Source of the DNA: Parabacteroides goldsteinii
GTDB lineage: Bacteria; Bacteroidota; Bacteroidia; Bacteroidales; Tannerellaceae
DNA: 64,000 nucleotides
Reading direction: 5' to 3'
NCBI RefSeq assembly: GCF_015550595.1
Contig: NZ_JADNBB010000002.1
Location: 399,627-463,626 of the forward strand
Shown: in pieces, positions 1 to 8,764 of the stretch
Layout: each line of letters starts with the position of its first letter
Numbering within the stretch: the stretch's first letter is position 1
The notes under the pieces: model-generated
Seen by the model: the letters and a program-made list of their open reading frames with translations, nothing else
Databases searched by the model: none
Told to the model about the DNA's origin: nothing
Program-made: the position numbers and the translations under genes

Positions 1-25
1 CTAATTTCTTATTTGATAATTTATA

Positions 26-871
26 ATGCCAGAACATTTGAGAAAGCCGGATTGGTTGAAGATCCGGCTTGGAGGGAACGAACAGTTCACACGGACTAAA
101 AGTATTGTTGAGTCTCATTGTCTGCACACGATCTGTACAAGCGGCAAATGTCCGAATATGGGAGAGTGTTGGAGTCGTGGTACCGCAACCTTTATGATTG
201 CCGGTGAGATATGTACCCGTTCCTGTCGTTTTTGTAATACACTTACAGGTAAGCCGTTGCCATTGAATCCCCTAGAGCCGGCCAATGTGGCAGAAAGCAT
301 TCGCCTGATGAATTTGAAACATGCAGTAATAACATCGGTCGACCGGGATGATTTGCCGGATATGGGAGCCCGGCATTGGGTGGATACTATCCGTGCGATC
401 AAGGAGGTTAATCCGGAAACAACAGTTGAAGTTCTGATTCCTGATTTCCAGGGACGTCTTGATCTCGTGGATATGGTTGTTGCTGCCGGTCCTGAAATTA
501 TTTCACATAATATGGAAACCGTACGGCGTATCAGCCCGCAGGTTCGTAGTGCTGCCAAATACGATGTCAGTTTATCTGTCCTGTCCCGCATAGCCGGACA
601 GGGAGCAACAGCGAAAACAGGCATCATGGTCGGTCTGGGGGAAACTCCGGATGAGGTATGCTGCCTGATGGATGATGTGCTTGCTACAGGGGCTTCCATA
701 TTAACAATTGGACAATATTTACAACCTTCAAGAAAAAATATTCAAGTTTCCGAATATGTCACCCCTGAGCAGTTTAAGTATTATAAATCAATCGCTTTGG
801 AGAAAGGGTTCCGTATGGTGGAGAGTGCTCCGCTGGTTCGTTCCTCTTATCACGCCGAAAAGCATGTTTAA
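26..871 (+). CDS. lipA: Lipoyl synthase LipA
   Basis: Radical SAM enzyme that inserts two sulfur atoms into octanoyl groups bound to lipoyl-domain proteins, giving the lipoyl cofactor of 2-oxoacid dehydrogenases and the glycine cleavage system. Both iron-sulfur cluster motifs are visible: the auxiliary cluster cysteines C37, C42 and C48 in CTSGKCPNMGEC, and the radical SAM triad C63, C67 and C70 in CTRSCRFC. The C-terminal RSSYHA supplies the serine ligand expected of the family. The 281-residue length is normal. It starts 25 bases into the window, so any upstream operon partner is out of view. The assignment is secure. Confidence 0.97.
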   Translation: MPEHLRKPDWLKIRLGGNEQFTRTKSIVESHCLHTICTSGKCPNMGECWSRGTATFMIAGEICTRSCRFCNTLTGKPLPLNPLEPANVAESIRLMNLKHAVITSVDRDDLPDMGARHWVDTIRAIKEVNPETTVEVLIPDFQGRLDLVDMVVAAGPEIISHNMETVRRISPQVRSAAKYDVSLSVLSRIAGQGATAKTGIMVGLGETPDEVCCLMDDVLATGASILTIGQYLQPSRKNIQVSEYVTPEQFKYYKSIALEKGFRMVESAPLVRSSYHAEKHV

Positions 872-935
872 TTGCGAAAACATTTAACAAATTGCGTTGT
901 TATATAATTAAAGTGCGAAGAAAGGGGGAAAGGGT

Positions 936-2054
936 ATGAACAAAGTTAAGAAAGGATTGGACAACCAAGCCATTGGCTTATTGCCATTGCTGTTGTTTAT
1001 GTTTTTGGACAATTACTTTTCTTATCTGTTGTCTTTCATCATTGGCGTTACCTTTTGCTTTGTATGTATTTTTCTCTATCAGGTCTTAAGTAAAGATAAG
1101 GTGTATCAATTCCTGCTGTTGCCTTCGGCAATGACGCTCGTGTTATATTCTATTTTTCTTTGCTTGAAACTCGAGCCGGTTTTGTTTATTTATTCTCCGT
1201 TGATTACGGAAGTGTTGTTGGTTGTTGTACTTGCGTTTATCGGTTTTACCCGGCGCTCGGTACTAAAGAAAATACGAACATCAGCTCATCCGACTTATAA
1301 ACGGACTTTAATGCGGACAACATTGAATGAATTTTATTTCATTGCCCAGCTTGTTCAGAATTTATATACATTGCACCTGTTTGCCATTCTGGTATACAGT
1401 ATCCTGCCGGATACAATGCAGAGTGTACATACAGAGCGTTTCCTTTACAGGGAACTGGGGGTATTGGTTGGTATACTTGTTATTCTTTATGAACAGGTAC
1501 GTTTGTCGTTGATGCAAGGTAGTTTACGGAAAGAAATGTGGTTGCCGGTGTTGAATGAAGGAGGAAAAGTGATTGGTTGTATTGCACGTTCGGTAAGTCG
1601 TACGCTGCCAAAGAAATACTACCATCCGATCGTCCGGATAGCCGTTATTCATAACGGAATGCTGTATTTGATGAAAAGGAGTAAAGATGCTTTCGTGTCT
1701 CCTGATACGATCGATTATCCTTTCCATAGTTATGTGTTATTCAGGCATAGTATTGAAAGTACTGTGCGTGAGTCGGTGGGCGAACTGGCCGAACAGGAGG
1801 ATGTAACACCTCGTTTCCTGATACGTTATACGTTCGAAAACGAGAAGGTTAAACATTTAGTTTCACTTTATGTGATCTGTCTTCGTACGGAAGAGCAACT
1901 GAGTCAATGTAAAAAGGCAGGCGGAAAGTTGTGGACTGCCAAACAAGTAGAAGAAAACCTGCATTCAGGTGTATTCAGTGAATACTTTGAGCAGGAGTTC
2001 TCTTATCTTCAGAATACGATATTGCTGGCTGAAAATTTCTGCTGTGGAAAGTAA
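936..2054 (+). CDS. Polytopic membrane protein with C-terminal Nudix-like domain
   Basis: The first ~200 residues contain about six hydrophobic stretches (roughly 10-30, 32-52, 58-78, 80-105, 140-160, 170-195), so this is an inner-membrane protein. Residues ~205-365 form a soluble domain whose pattern (strand-rich VRIAVIHNGMLYLMKR, then a helix with ESTVRESVGELAEQEDV) resembles a Nudix hydrolase. The canonical Nudix box GX5EX7REUXEEXGU is not intact, so catalysis is doubtful. A G-rich stretch (AAAGGGGGAAAGGG) precedes the start. It is a single gene between lipA and a convergent phosphoesterase. The function is unknown; a sensor or binding role for a nucleotide is inference only. Confidence 0.75.
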   Translation: MNKVKKGLDNQAIGLLPLLLFMFLDNYFSYLLSFIIGVTFCFVCIFLYQVLSKDKVYQFLLLPSAMTLVLYSIFLCLKLEPVLFIYSPLITEVLLVVVLAFIGFTRRSVLKKIRTSAHPTYKRTLMRTTLNEFYFIAQLVQNLYTLHLFAILVYSILPDTMQSVHTERFLYRELGVLVGILVILYEQVRLSLMQGSLRKEMWLPVLNEGGKVIGCIARSVSRTLPKKYYHPIVRIAVIHNGMLYLMKRSKDAFVSPDTIDYPFHSYVLFRHSIESTVRESVGELAEQEDVTPRFLIRYTFENEKVKHLVSLYVICLRTEEQLSQCKKAGGKLWTAKQVEENLHSGVFSEYFEQEFSYLQNTILLAENFCCGK

Positions 2055-2062
2055 TAGACTTA

Positions 2063-2557
2063 CTATCGAATACCGAGTTCTATCACTTCCAGGTCTTTAA
2101 TATTCTTACCATCAATAACAAAACGTACAAGCGTACGGACCTGGTGAAAGCCGCTCTTTCCGGCGGCTCCCGGGTTGATATATAAACAATTAAGATATTT
2201 ATCATAAGCAACTTTGAGAATGTGCGAATGACCCGCTATGAAGAGATTCGGGCGGGTATCGTACAATTCTTTACGGATAGCCGGGTTGTATCGTCCCGGG
2301 TAGCCGCCTATATGCGTCATCATCACATTTACTTCTTCTACTTTGAAATGAGCCACTTCGGGATATTCCAACCGAAGTGATTGCCCGTCTATATTTCCAT
2401 ATACGGCCCGGAAAGGTTTCAAGGCTGCCAATCGTGCCGCCAGTCCGTCCGATCCTATATCTCCTGCATGCCATATTTCATCGCATTCTGCGAAGTATTC
2501 CGCATATTTATCATCCCACCAGGCGTGAGTATCCGAGAGAAGTCCAACTTTAATCAT
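2063..2557 (-). CDS. YfcE/MJ0936-family metallophosphoesterase
   Basis: A small (164 aa) single-domain calcineurin-like phosphoesterase of the YfcE/MJ0936 type, which hydrolyses phosphodiesters with two bound metal ions. Visible metal-site motifs in order are SDTH near the N-terminus, GDIGSDG, GNID, THIGG and GHSH. Length and motif order fit the family. The physiological substrate cannot be told from sequence. It is divergent from ppk1, and the two promoters overlap in the short intergenic region. Confidence 0.9.
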   Translation of the reverse strand: MIKVGLLSDTHAWWDDKYAEYFAECDEIWHAGDIGSDGLAARLAALKPFRAVYGNIDGQSLRLEYPEVAHFKVEEVNVMMTHIGGYPGRYNPAIRKELYDTRPNLFIAGHSHILKVAYDKYLNCLYINPGAAGKSGFHQVRTLVRFVIDGKNIKDLEVIELGIR

Positions 2558-2576
2558 AACAATTTCTTTTATTCTA

Positions 2577-2594
2577 CAAAAGTATCTATATTTA
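2577..2594. promoter_or_regulatory. Divergent promoter -7 elements, phosphoesterase / ppk1
   Basis: On the minus strand TACTTTTG (2577-2584) matches the Bacteroidota -7 consensus TAnnTTTG and would serve the phosphoesterase. On the plus strand TATATTTA (2587-2594) is a one-base mismatch that would serve ppk1. The two elements lie almost back to back, so the genes probably compete for RNA polymerase. No good -33 box is visible for either. Confidence 0.45.
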
Positions 2595-2615
2595 CGCAGC
2601 TAAGAATAGAATACG

Positions 2616-4685
2616 ATGGAGAATTCATATAAATACTTTAAACGCGACATCAGTTGGCTTTCTTTCAACTACCGTGTTTTGCTGGAAGCGGAAGATGATA
2701 CGCTGCCTGTTTATGAGCGGATTAAGTTCTTGTCTATCTATTCTTCCAATCTGGAAGAATTCTATGAAATACGTGTGGCCGAACACCGCGGAGTGATCAT
2801 GAAAAAGAACTTCACCGAAGAAAGCGGTGCCGAAGCTGAAGAAGTGTTGACTGAGATAACGAATGAAGTGAACCGCCAGCAACGGGAATATTACCGGATC
2901 TTTTCGGAAAAGATATTGCCCGAACTACATCGACAGAACATTTACCTGTATCAGGGAAGCGAACCGGAACCTTTCCATGAAGAGTTCGTTCATAACTTCT
3001 TTAATGAGGAGGTCTTCCCTTTCCTGTCGCCCGTAATGATACAGGCCGGAGATATCCGTACGTTTATCCGCGACCGCCGTTTATACCTGGTGATCCGTAT
3101 GATAAAGAAAAGCAAGCGGAAACCGGAAGAGGGACAAGCTCCTGAATATCATTATGCCATGATGAAGATACCGTATGCCAAGGTTCCCCGTTTTATCGAG
3201 TTGCCGGAGCATGAAGGGAAGTTCTATATCATGTTTATCGATGATATCATCCGTGCCAACCTGGCCAATATATTCCCCGGATATATTATCGATAGCTGTT
3301 ACAGTATCAAGATATCTCGTGATGCCGATATTTACCTCGAGAACGAGAAGGGAAATATCGTGGAGAGTATCCGTAAGAAAGTGAAGAAACGGAAGATCGG
3401 TGACTTGAGCCGTTTTATGTACGACAGGGCGATGCCGGACGATTTCCTTTCTTTTATCTGTGATGCGTTCGGTATTACTGCGGATGATCTGGTGGTAGGC
3501 GGTCGTTATCTGAATTTGCAGGACCTGGCCAAGCTGCCTAATCCGAAAGGAAAAGAGCTGGAGCAGCAGATCCCTTCCCCTATGCGTATTCCTTATCTGG
3601 ATGAAAAGGGATCGGTGTTCCGTGCCGTGAAGAAGAAAGATATCATGTTGCATTTCCCTTATCAGTCGTTCGACTACCTGATCCGGTTCCTGATGGAAGC
3701 CGCTTTCGATCCGAAAGTAGACGAGATAAAGATTACCCAATACCGGGTGGCGGAAAATTCGGCGGTGATCAATACACTGGTCAGTGCGGCACAAAACGGG
3801 AAGAAGGTAACGGTCTTTGTAGAGCTGAAAGCGCGTTTCGATGAAGAGAACAATATGAGTACCGCCGAACGGATGGAGCAGGCCGGTATACGTATTATAT
3901 ATAGTATCCCCGGTTTGAAGGTACATGCCAAAGTTGCCGTTATCATCCGGAAGGACTCTGAGGACGGGAACAAACGCCGTGACTTTGCTTACCTGAGCAC
4001 AGGCAACTTCAACGAGAAGACCGCCCGTATCTATTCGGATATGGCATTGCTGACTTGCAACGACGAGATCATAACCGATATAAACAAAGTTTTTGCTGTA
4101 TTGGAAGGGAAGATGGCCGAACCGACCTTCCGCCATCTGTTGGTGGCCCGTTTCAATATGGTACCTGAACTGAAACGTATGATTCAACGTGAAATCGATC
4201 ATGTAAAGGAGGGACGCAAAGGACGGATTGTTTTGAAAATGAACGGGCTGCATGATCAGAATATGATTAATGAGCTTTATCGGGCCAGCGAGAACGGCGT
4301 TGAGATCGATCTGATTGTCCGGGGTATTTGCTGCCTGGTGCCCGGTCAACCGTACAGTGCCAATATCCGGATAACCCGTATCGTCGATATGTTTCTGGAG
4401 CATTCCCGTATCTGGTATTTCTATAATGACGGTCGGGAAGATGTCTTCCTGACATCGGCCGACTGGATGCGGCGTAACCTGAACCGCCGTATCGAGACTG
4501 CCTTTCCGATACTGGTGCCCGAGATCAAACAGGAAGTCATCGATATCCTGAAGATACAGATGCGCGATAATGTAAAGGCTTGCCTGATCGACGGACAGTT
4601 GCATAACAATTTCAAGCGGGATGATGCCTCCGAAAAGGTACGTTCGCAACTGGCTATTTATGAGTATCTGAAGAATAAATTGTGA
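2616..4685 (+). CDS. ppk1: Polyphosphate kinase 1
   Basis: Reversible transfer of the ATP gamma-phosphate onto inorganic polyphosphate chains. The N-terminal domain opens with FKRDISWLSFNYRVL and LSIYSSNLEEFYEIR, diagnostic for PPK1. The two phospholipase-D-like catalytic halves are present: the autophosphorylated histidine in GLKVHAKV (about H437), followed by STGNFNEKTARIYSD, and the second conserved histidine in EHSRIWYF (about H596). The length of 689 aa is typical. The next gene begins 10 bases after the stop and is probably co-transcribed. A 574-codon open frame on the opposite strand within this gene is a coding shadow. Confidence 0.97.
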   Translation: MENSYKYFKRDISWLSFNYRVLLEAEDDTLPVYERIKFLSIYSSNLEEFYEIRVAEHRGVIMKKNFTEESGAEAEEVLTEITNEVNRQQREYYRIFSEKILPELHRQNIYLYQGSEPEPFHEEFVHNFFNEEVFPFLSPVMIQAGDIRTFIRDRRLYLVIRMIKKSKRKPEEGQAPEYHYAMMKIPYAKVPRFIELPEHEGKFYIMFIDDIIRANLANIFPGYIIDSCYSIKISRDADIYLENEKGNIVESIRKKVKKRKIGDLSRFMYDRAMPDDFLSFICDAFGITADDLVVGGRYLNLQDLAKLPNPKGKELEQQIPSPMRIPYLDEKGSVFRAVKKKDIMLHFPYQSFDYLIRFLMEAAFDPKVDEIKITQYRVAENSAVINTLVSAAQNGKKVTVFVELKARFDEENNMSTAERMEQAGIRIIYSIPGLKVHAKVAVIIRKDSEDGNKRRDFAYLSTGNFNEKTARIYSDMALLTCNDEIITDINKVFAVLEGKMAEPTFRHLLVARFNMVPELKRMIQREIDHVKEGRKGRIVLKMNGLHDQNMINELYRASENGVEIDLIVRGICCLVPGQPYSANIRITRIVDMFLEHSRIWYFYNDGREDVFLTSADWMRRNLNRRIETAFPILVPEIKQEVIDILKIQMRDNVKACLIDGQLHNNFKRDDASEKVRSQLAIYEYLKNKL

Positions 4686-4695
4686 ATGAACTGAT

Positions 4696-5373
4696 ATGGA
4701 CAATCCTTCTTCCCTGACCTTTTTCCTTTTTTGCTTCTGTTGGGTTGCGCTGATAGCCGGTGCGGTATTGGGGTACATTATCGGTATCCGTATGGCACGT
4801 AACAAGGAGCGTCACCGGCTGGTGAAGGAAAAGATCAGGAAGAATAAGGTGGCCATTTATCAGTATCAGAAAGAGAAATACGAGTACATCGAGCAGATCA
4901 ACCGCTTGGAAGAAGACCTGCATAACCTGACGGAAGAGTCGGAACTCTATAAGGAGCGCGTTGCCGACTTGGAATATTATCAGCGGAAAGTGCGTGAAAG
5001 CGAGCAAATCATCGAACGCCTTTCTTCCGGTGCATTGGAGGTCCTAGGAGGGATGTCCGATGCTTTCTCCCTTGTAATGCAACTTAAGAAAGATCCCGTG
5101 CGCACCAACCTGACCAAACAGGAATGGACGGAACTTTTGCACACTACCGATCTTCTCTTCAACAACTTTCTCACTGAGTTGAAAGAGAAATCGGGTATCA
5201 CCCGCCATGAAGAGGAGATATGCTGCCTGATTAAATGGAACTTTGCACGCAAAGACCAGATGGCTGTCTTCAACAACACGACCGAAGCCCTGACCAAATC
5301 GAAGAGTCGCCTGAAGAAGCGCTTGCAACTCGATGAAAAGACCGATCTGGATCAGTTTATTCGACTTTATTAA
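4696..5373 (+). CDS. Membrane-anchored coiled-coil protein with LuxR-like HTH output domain
   Basis: One N-terminal transmembrane segment (about residues 8-30) is followed by a charged coiled coil (about 35-105) and a C-terminal domain (about 135-225). This last part aligns without gaps to the end of the TPR-HTH regulator at 24801-26468: both have LTxxxW at the front, an E-E/T-E-(I/M)-C core and SKxxxRxxxxL in the presumed recognition helix. It thus looks like the output half of a Bacteroidota TPR-HTH regulator without the TPR sensor. The position 10 bases after ppk1 suggests co-transcription and a link to phosphate or stress physiology (inference). The HTH is divergent, and DNA binding is not proven. 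Confidence 0.75.
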   Translation: MDNPSSLTFFLFCFCWVALIAGAVLGYIIGIRMARNKERHRLVKEKIRKNKVAIYQYQKEKYEYIEQINRLEEDLHNLTEESELYKERVADLEYYQRKVRESEQIIERLSSGALEVLGGMSDAFSLVMQLKKDPVRTNLTKQEWTELLHTTDLLFNNFLTELKEKSGITRHEEEICCLIKWNFARKDQMAVFNNTTEALTKSKSRLKKRLQLDEKTDLDQFIRLY

Positions 5374-5486
5374 TCATTCTGCCGGTAGGGATTGTCTTGC
5401 AAAATGGTGGAAATGTTATTTGTGTTTGATTTATATCGCTGATAATTATCTTTTTATCGTTTATAGTATTTGTCCGGTATCTATCC

Positions 5487-5517
5487 TTTCCCTTCTCCTT
5501 TTTCTCCCCTACATTTG
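5487..5517 (+). promoter_or_regulatory. Promoter for DUF4837 lipoprotein gene
   Basis: TACATTTG (5510-5517) is an exact TAnnTTTG -7 box, with TTTC 19 bases upstream (5487-5490), one mismatch from the TTTG -33 box. It lies 38 bases before the lipoprotein start codon. Confidence 0.6.
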
Positions 5518-5554
5518 TCGGAGTGAATAATTAACTCTGATAATATACAAACAA

Positions 5555-6571
5555 ATGAAGCTTATGAGAACACAACATCTATTAGCCTTTTGTCTGTTGG
5601 GACTCCTTACATTGGCTGGTTGTAATACCTCGATCGTAGAGAAACGGGCTACCGGATTACCTTACGAAGTCCTGGTGGTTATGGATAAAACAGACTGGAA
5701 CAGTGAGGCAGGAGACATGGTGAAGGCCCAGTTAACCTCACCGGTTCCCGGACTTCCCCAGCCGGAAGCCTCCATGCGTATAACCTACTCCCCGAAAGAA
5801 ACGTTCGATGGTTTGCTGAGATATGTGCGTAACATCCTGATCGTCGATATCGATGCAACGAAATATACCCAGGTATCCTTGAGTAAAAGCAAAGACGAAT
5901 GGGCGACAGGGCAGGAGGTAATAAAGCTCAGTTCCCCTTCATCCGAAGAGTTGGTCACTTACCTAACCCTGAACGAAGCCGATATAGTCAATCATTTTTC
6001 GAAGATAGAGAAAGAGCGGCGTGTGGCAATCCTGAAGAAGAATTACAGCCAACTGGCCATGGATAAAGTACAGGAAAAGTTCAATATCCGGCTTTGTGCA
6101 CCGGACGATATGACCTACTTCAAAGACACAACCGACTTTCTCTGGGTCTCCAATAATGCCAAGACGGGACGCATAGACCTGTTGGTCTACTCTTTTCCGT
6201 ACACAGATGCGAATACATTTACGGAAGACTATCTGGTAGCCAAACGCGACTCCGTCCTGAAAGTGAACCTTCCCGGTGCTTTCCCCAATTCATATATGGC
6301 AACGGAAACACGTGTCGGCCTGTCTTATGAACCGATAACTTTGAATAACCGGTATTGCGGCGTATTGCGCGGTTTGTGGAAGATGGTGGGCGATAAGATG
6401 GGAGGGCCGTTTGTCAGTCATGCCTTTCTGGATGAGAGAACTCAGCGTATCGTCGTAACGGAAGGCCTTGTTTATGCTCCGGAGACAATGAAACGGAATC
6501 TGATACGTAAGATTGAAGCGGCTCTTTATACGGTGAATATCCCTAAGCCGGTAGTAGCCCGAGCGTATTGA
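5555..6571 (+). CDS. DUF4837-family lipoprotein
   Basis: A 338-residue exported lipoprotein: the N-terminus has a basic start, hydrophobic core and lipobox LAGC with the acylated cysteine near residue 23. The remainder matches my recollection of the Bacteroidota-specific family DUF4837 in length and in starting with a (Y)EVLVVMDK strand after the lipobox. No catalytic motif is visible, and no function is established for the family as far as I know. The start ATG at 5555 is followed closely by a second ATG (5564); either gives a good signal peptide. It has its own promoter and is convergent with the RsmF-like gene. Confidence 0.8.
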   Translation: MKLMRTQHLLAFCLLGLLTLAGCNTSIVEKRATGLPYEVLVVMDKTDWNSEAGDMVKAQLTSPVPGLPQPEASMRITYSPKETFDGLLRYVRNILIVDIDATKYTQVSLSKSKDEWATGQEVIKLSSPSSEELVTYLTLNEADIVNHFSKIEKERRVAILKKNYSQLAMDKVQEKFNIRLCAPDDMTYFKDTTDFLWVSNNAKTGRIDLLVYSFPYTDANTFTEDYLVAKRDSVLKVNLPGAFPNSYMATETRVGLSYEPITLNNRYCGVLRGLWKMVGDKMGGPFVSHAFLDERTQRIVVTEGLVYAPETMKRNLIRKIEAALYTVNIPKPVVARAY

Positions 6572-6612
6572 CCCTTCGGGAGCAAAGACCTTAGTTGTCA
6601 AGAGCTATCTGC

Positions 6613-8001
6613 TTAGTGGCCGGGATATAAAATAACCTTGTCCGGCAGGTAACCGCTACGGATACGCCATTCCTGGGGGTAAAGGTTATTGGCACGGTTA
6701 CCGAGATGCTTGACAAATCCTAGCGGGAAGCCGTTGTAACAAACCAATACATAACCTTTCTTCGTATCTTCGGGCAGGAGCAAAACCTCTTTTTTCAGGT
6801 ATTTGACAGCATCTTCCCAACTGATTTCAACGGAGGTGAAGGCTTCTCTGTTCAACGCCGTACTTAATGCCAGTGAATGGGCTGGCAGGATGTCTTTCCC
6901 TTTCAGCTCGCCGATGCGTATTCCGGCAGTGACGATCCGGAGCTGAGCAGCAAGCAGTTGCCAGGTTTCATAATGAGCCGATGGAATGGCCTGTATGGTA
7001 TCATTGATCAGTTCGAAGCGGAACTTGTCTATTTCCTCTATCCAATTATTTACCTGAGAAGGGACGGCTGGTGAGGCTTTCCCTTTTTCTTTCTTATTTT
7101 TATTTTTGGGACGGATCTCATTCGTATCACCGGGTGCTTTGCGTAAGGCGGCAAGGAAGAAACCTTCTCCTTTGGTCTTATGCGGGAAGAAGCGGTAGAC
7201 CGGATGATCGTAACGCAGTGCGCCTGCGATCTGCCATTCTTCTTTAACAGGGATGGTCAGGGCTTCGGCCCCCAGTTCTTCCAATATATAATGTATGTTG
7301 TCCTCGTCTTCTTCCGTATTGTATGTGCAGGTGCTGTATATCAATAGGCCGCCAGGTTTCAGTGCGTCCCATATATCATGGATGATACGCCGCTGGCGTG
7401 AAGCACAAAGGTTCACGTTTGCCACGCTCCACTCGCCGGTGCTGTCGGTGTCTTTACGGAACATGCCTTCACCGGAGCAGGGTACATCGGTGACGATTAC
7501 GTCAAACAAATGGATGAGACGGCCTATCTCTTCGGGATCGTTATTCGTCACGATATTGTTTGGATTACCCCATTTGGTGATATTCTCGGCCAGGATATTG
7601 CTGCGGCTGCGTATCACTTCGTTGCTGACCAATAGACTGCCTTCGGGCAAGATACTTAATAGATGGGTGGATTTCCCTCCCGGTGCGGCACATAGGTCGA
7701 GACATTTGACCGGCTCGCTGACGAAGGTACGGATGGCTTGTTCCAGAAACATGGAAGAGGCTTCCTGCACGTAATAAGCTCCGGCATGGAACAACGGGTC
7801 GAAAGTGAACGATAGGCGTTCGGGTAAATAATATCCTGTTTCGCTCCAGGATACCCGTGAAGTCTCCGGTGCTTTCGTCCCTTTCTTTGGGTTGATACGG
7901 ATACTTACGGGAACATCTGCCTGCAATGCGGCTTCCAGTTTCTCATATTCGTCGCCTAACAAGGCACGGGTACGTGTGATAAAATCGATAGGAAGTGCCA
8001 T
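6613..8001 (-). CDS. RsmF/NOP2/Sun-family RNA m5C methyltransferase
   Basis: SAM-dependent RNA cytosine-C5 methyltransferase. Visible motifs are the SAM-binding LDLCAAPGGKSTHLL, the catalytic-site VTDVPCSGEGMFRKD containing the PCSG cysteine, and YSTCTYNTEEDEDN carrying the TCT cysteine. A C-terminal PUA-like segment ending in RIRSGYLPDKVILYPGH resembles RsmF. The open frame extends 46 codons further upstream, but that extension runs through the divergent promoter and into the neighbour's coding region, so ATG at 8001 (protein beginning MALPIDF, 462 aa) is the better start. The target is probably 16S or 23S rRNA; the exact base is not deducible. Confidence 0.9.
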   Translation of the reverse strand: MALPIDFITRTRALLGDEYEKLEAALQADVPVSIRINPKKGTKAPETSRVSWSETGYYLPERLSFTFDPLFHAGAYYVQEASSMFLEQAIRTFVSEPVKCLDLCAAPGGKSTHLLSILPEGSLLVSNEVIRSRSNILAENITKWGNPNNIVTNNDPEEIGRLIHLFDVIVTDVPCSGEGMFRKDTDSTGEWSVANVNLCASRQRRIIHDIWDALKPGGLLIYSTCTYNTEEDEDNIHYILEELGAEALTIPVKEEWQIAGALRYDHPVYRFFPHKTKGEGFFLAALRKAPGDTNEIRPKNKNKKEKGKASPAVPSQVNNWIEEIDKFRFELINDTIQAIPSAHYETWQLLAAQLRIVTAGIRIGELKGKDILPAHSLALSTALNREAFTSVEISWEDAVKYLKKEVLLLPEDTKKGYVLVCYNGFPLGFVKHLGNRANNLYPQEWRIRSGYLPDKVILYPGH

Positions 8002-8021
8002 CTTATTCTGTTTGTTTGGTG

Positions 8022-8038
8022 CAAAAGTACTAACTTTG
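8022..8038. promoter_or_regulatory. Back-to-back divergent promoters, RsmF-like / RsmI-like
   Basis: The plus strand has TAACTTTG (8031-8038) and the minus strand TACTTTTG (8022-8029), both exact TAnnTTTG boxes with one base between them. The start codons lie at 8054 (+) and 8001 (-), giving very short leaders on both sides. A TCTG 20 bases upstream of the plus box is a weak -33 candidate. Confidence 0.6.
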
Positions 8039-8053
8039 CAGAAAACTAACAGT

Positions 8054-8758
8054 ATGCAAGCATCGCTTTTCCTTATACCGGTTACATTGGGGGAGACTGA
8101 ACATCGTCGGGTTCTTCCTGAATATAACCGTGAGATCATCCTTCAGATAAAACATTTTATTGTAGAAAATATACGTACTGCCCGTCGTTTCCTGAAAAAG
8201 ACGGAGCCGTCTATCGTTATCGACGACCTGACTTTTTATGAACTGAATAAGCACACCTCACCGGAAGACGTAGCGGGTTATCTGGCTCCGTTGGCGAAAG
8301 GGGAGCATGTGGGCGTTATCTCTGAAGCGGGATGTCCGGCGGTGGCCGATCCGGGGGCGGATGTCGTAGCTATTGCTCAACGGAAGAACTATCCGGTCGT
8401 GCCGTTGGTGGGGCCGTCTTCCATCCTGATGTCAGTCATGGCTTCCGGTTTCAACGGACAGAGTTTTGCCTTCCATGGTTATCTGCCTATCGATGCGTCG
8501 GAGCGCACCAATACGATCAAGAAGCTGGAAGGGCGTATCTATTCGGAAAACCAGACGCAGCTTTTTATTGAAACGCCTTATCGCAACAATAAACTGGCTG
8601 AGGAGCTGATCCGTACTTGCCGCCCGTCGACCAAGCTGTGTATTGCTTCGGATATTACTTGTGAAGATGAATATATCCATACCCGCCCTGTAAAGGATTG
8701 GGCAGGAAAAGTGCCCGACCTGAGTAAGAAACCGACTATTTTCTTAATCTATAAATAA
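8054..8758 (+). CDS. RsmI-like SAM-dependent methyltransferase (tetrapyrrole methylase fold)
   Basis: A 234-residue protein of the RsmI group, whose best known member 2'-O-methylates C1402 of 16S rRNA. Visible family motifs are VISEAGCPAVADPGADVV, LVGPSSILMSVMASGFNGQSFAFHGYLP and the FIETPYRNN segment. It is shorter than canonical RsmI (about 280 aa), lacking the C-terminal tail, so it may be a paralogue with another substrate. The open frame begins at 7892, but the upstream part lies inside the divergent gene; ATG 8054 sits just after the promoter box. Confidence 0.82.
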   Translation: MQASLFLIPVTLGETEHRRVLPEYNREIILQIKHFIVENIRTARRFLKKTEPSIVIDDLTFYELNKHTSPEDVAGYLAPLAKGEHVGVISEAGCPAVADPGADVVAIAQRKNYPVVPLVGPSSILMSVMASGFNGQSFAFHGYLPIDASERTNTIKKLEGRIYSENQTQLFIETPYRNNKLAEELIRTCRPSTKLCIASDITCEDEYIHTRPVKDWAGKVPDLSKKPTIFLIYK

Positions 8759-8764
8759 TCTCTT

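Noticed and set aside
3081..4805. 574-codon open frame on the minus strand across ppk1
   Set aside because: Antisense shadow of ppk1; the translation is low-complexity in pattern, matches no family, and the plus-strand gene has full catalytic motifs.
8002..8139. 46-codon N-terminal extension of the RsmF-like protein
   Set aside because: It crosses both promoters and the neighbouring coding region; the internal ATG at 8001 gives the family-standard N-terminus.
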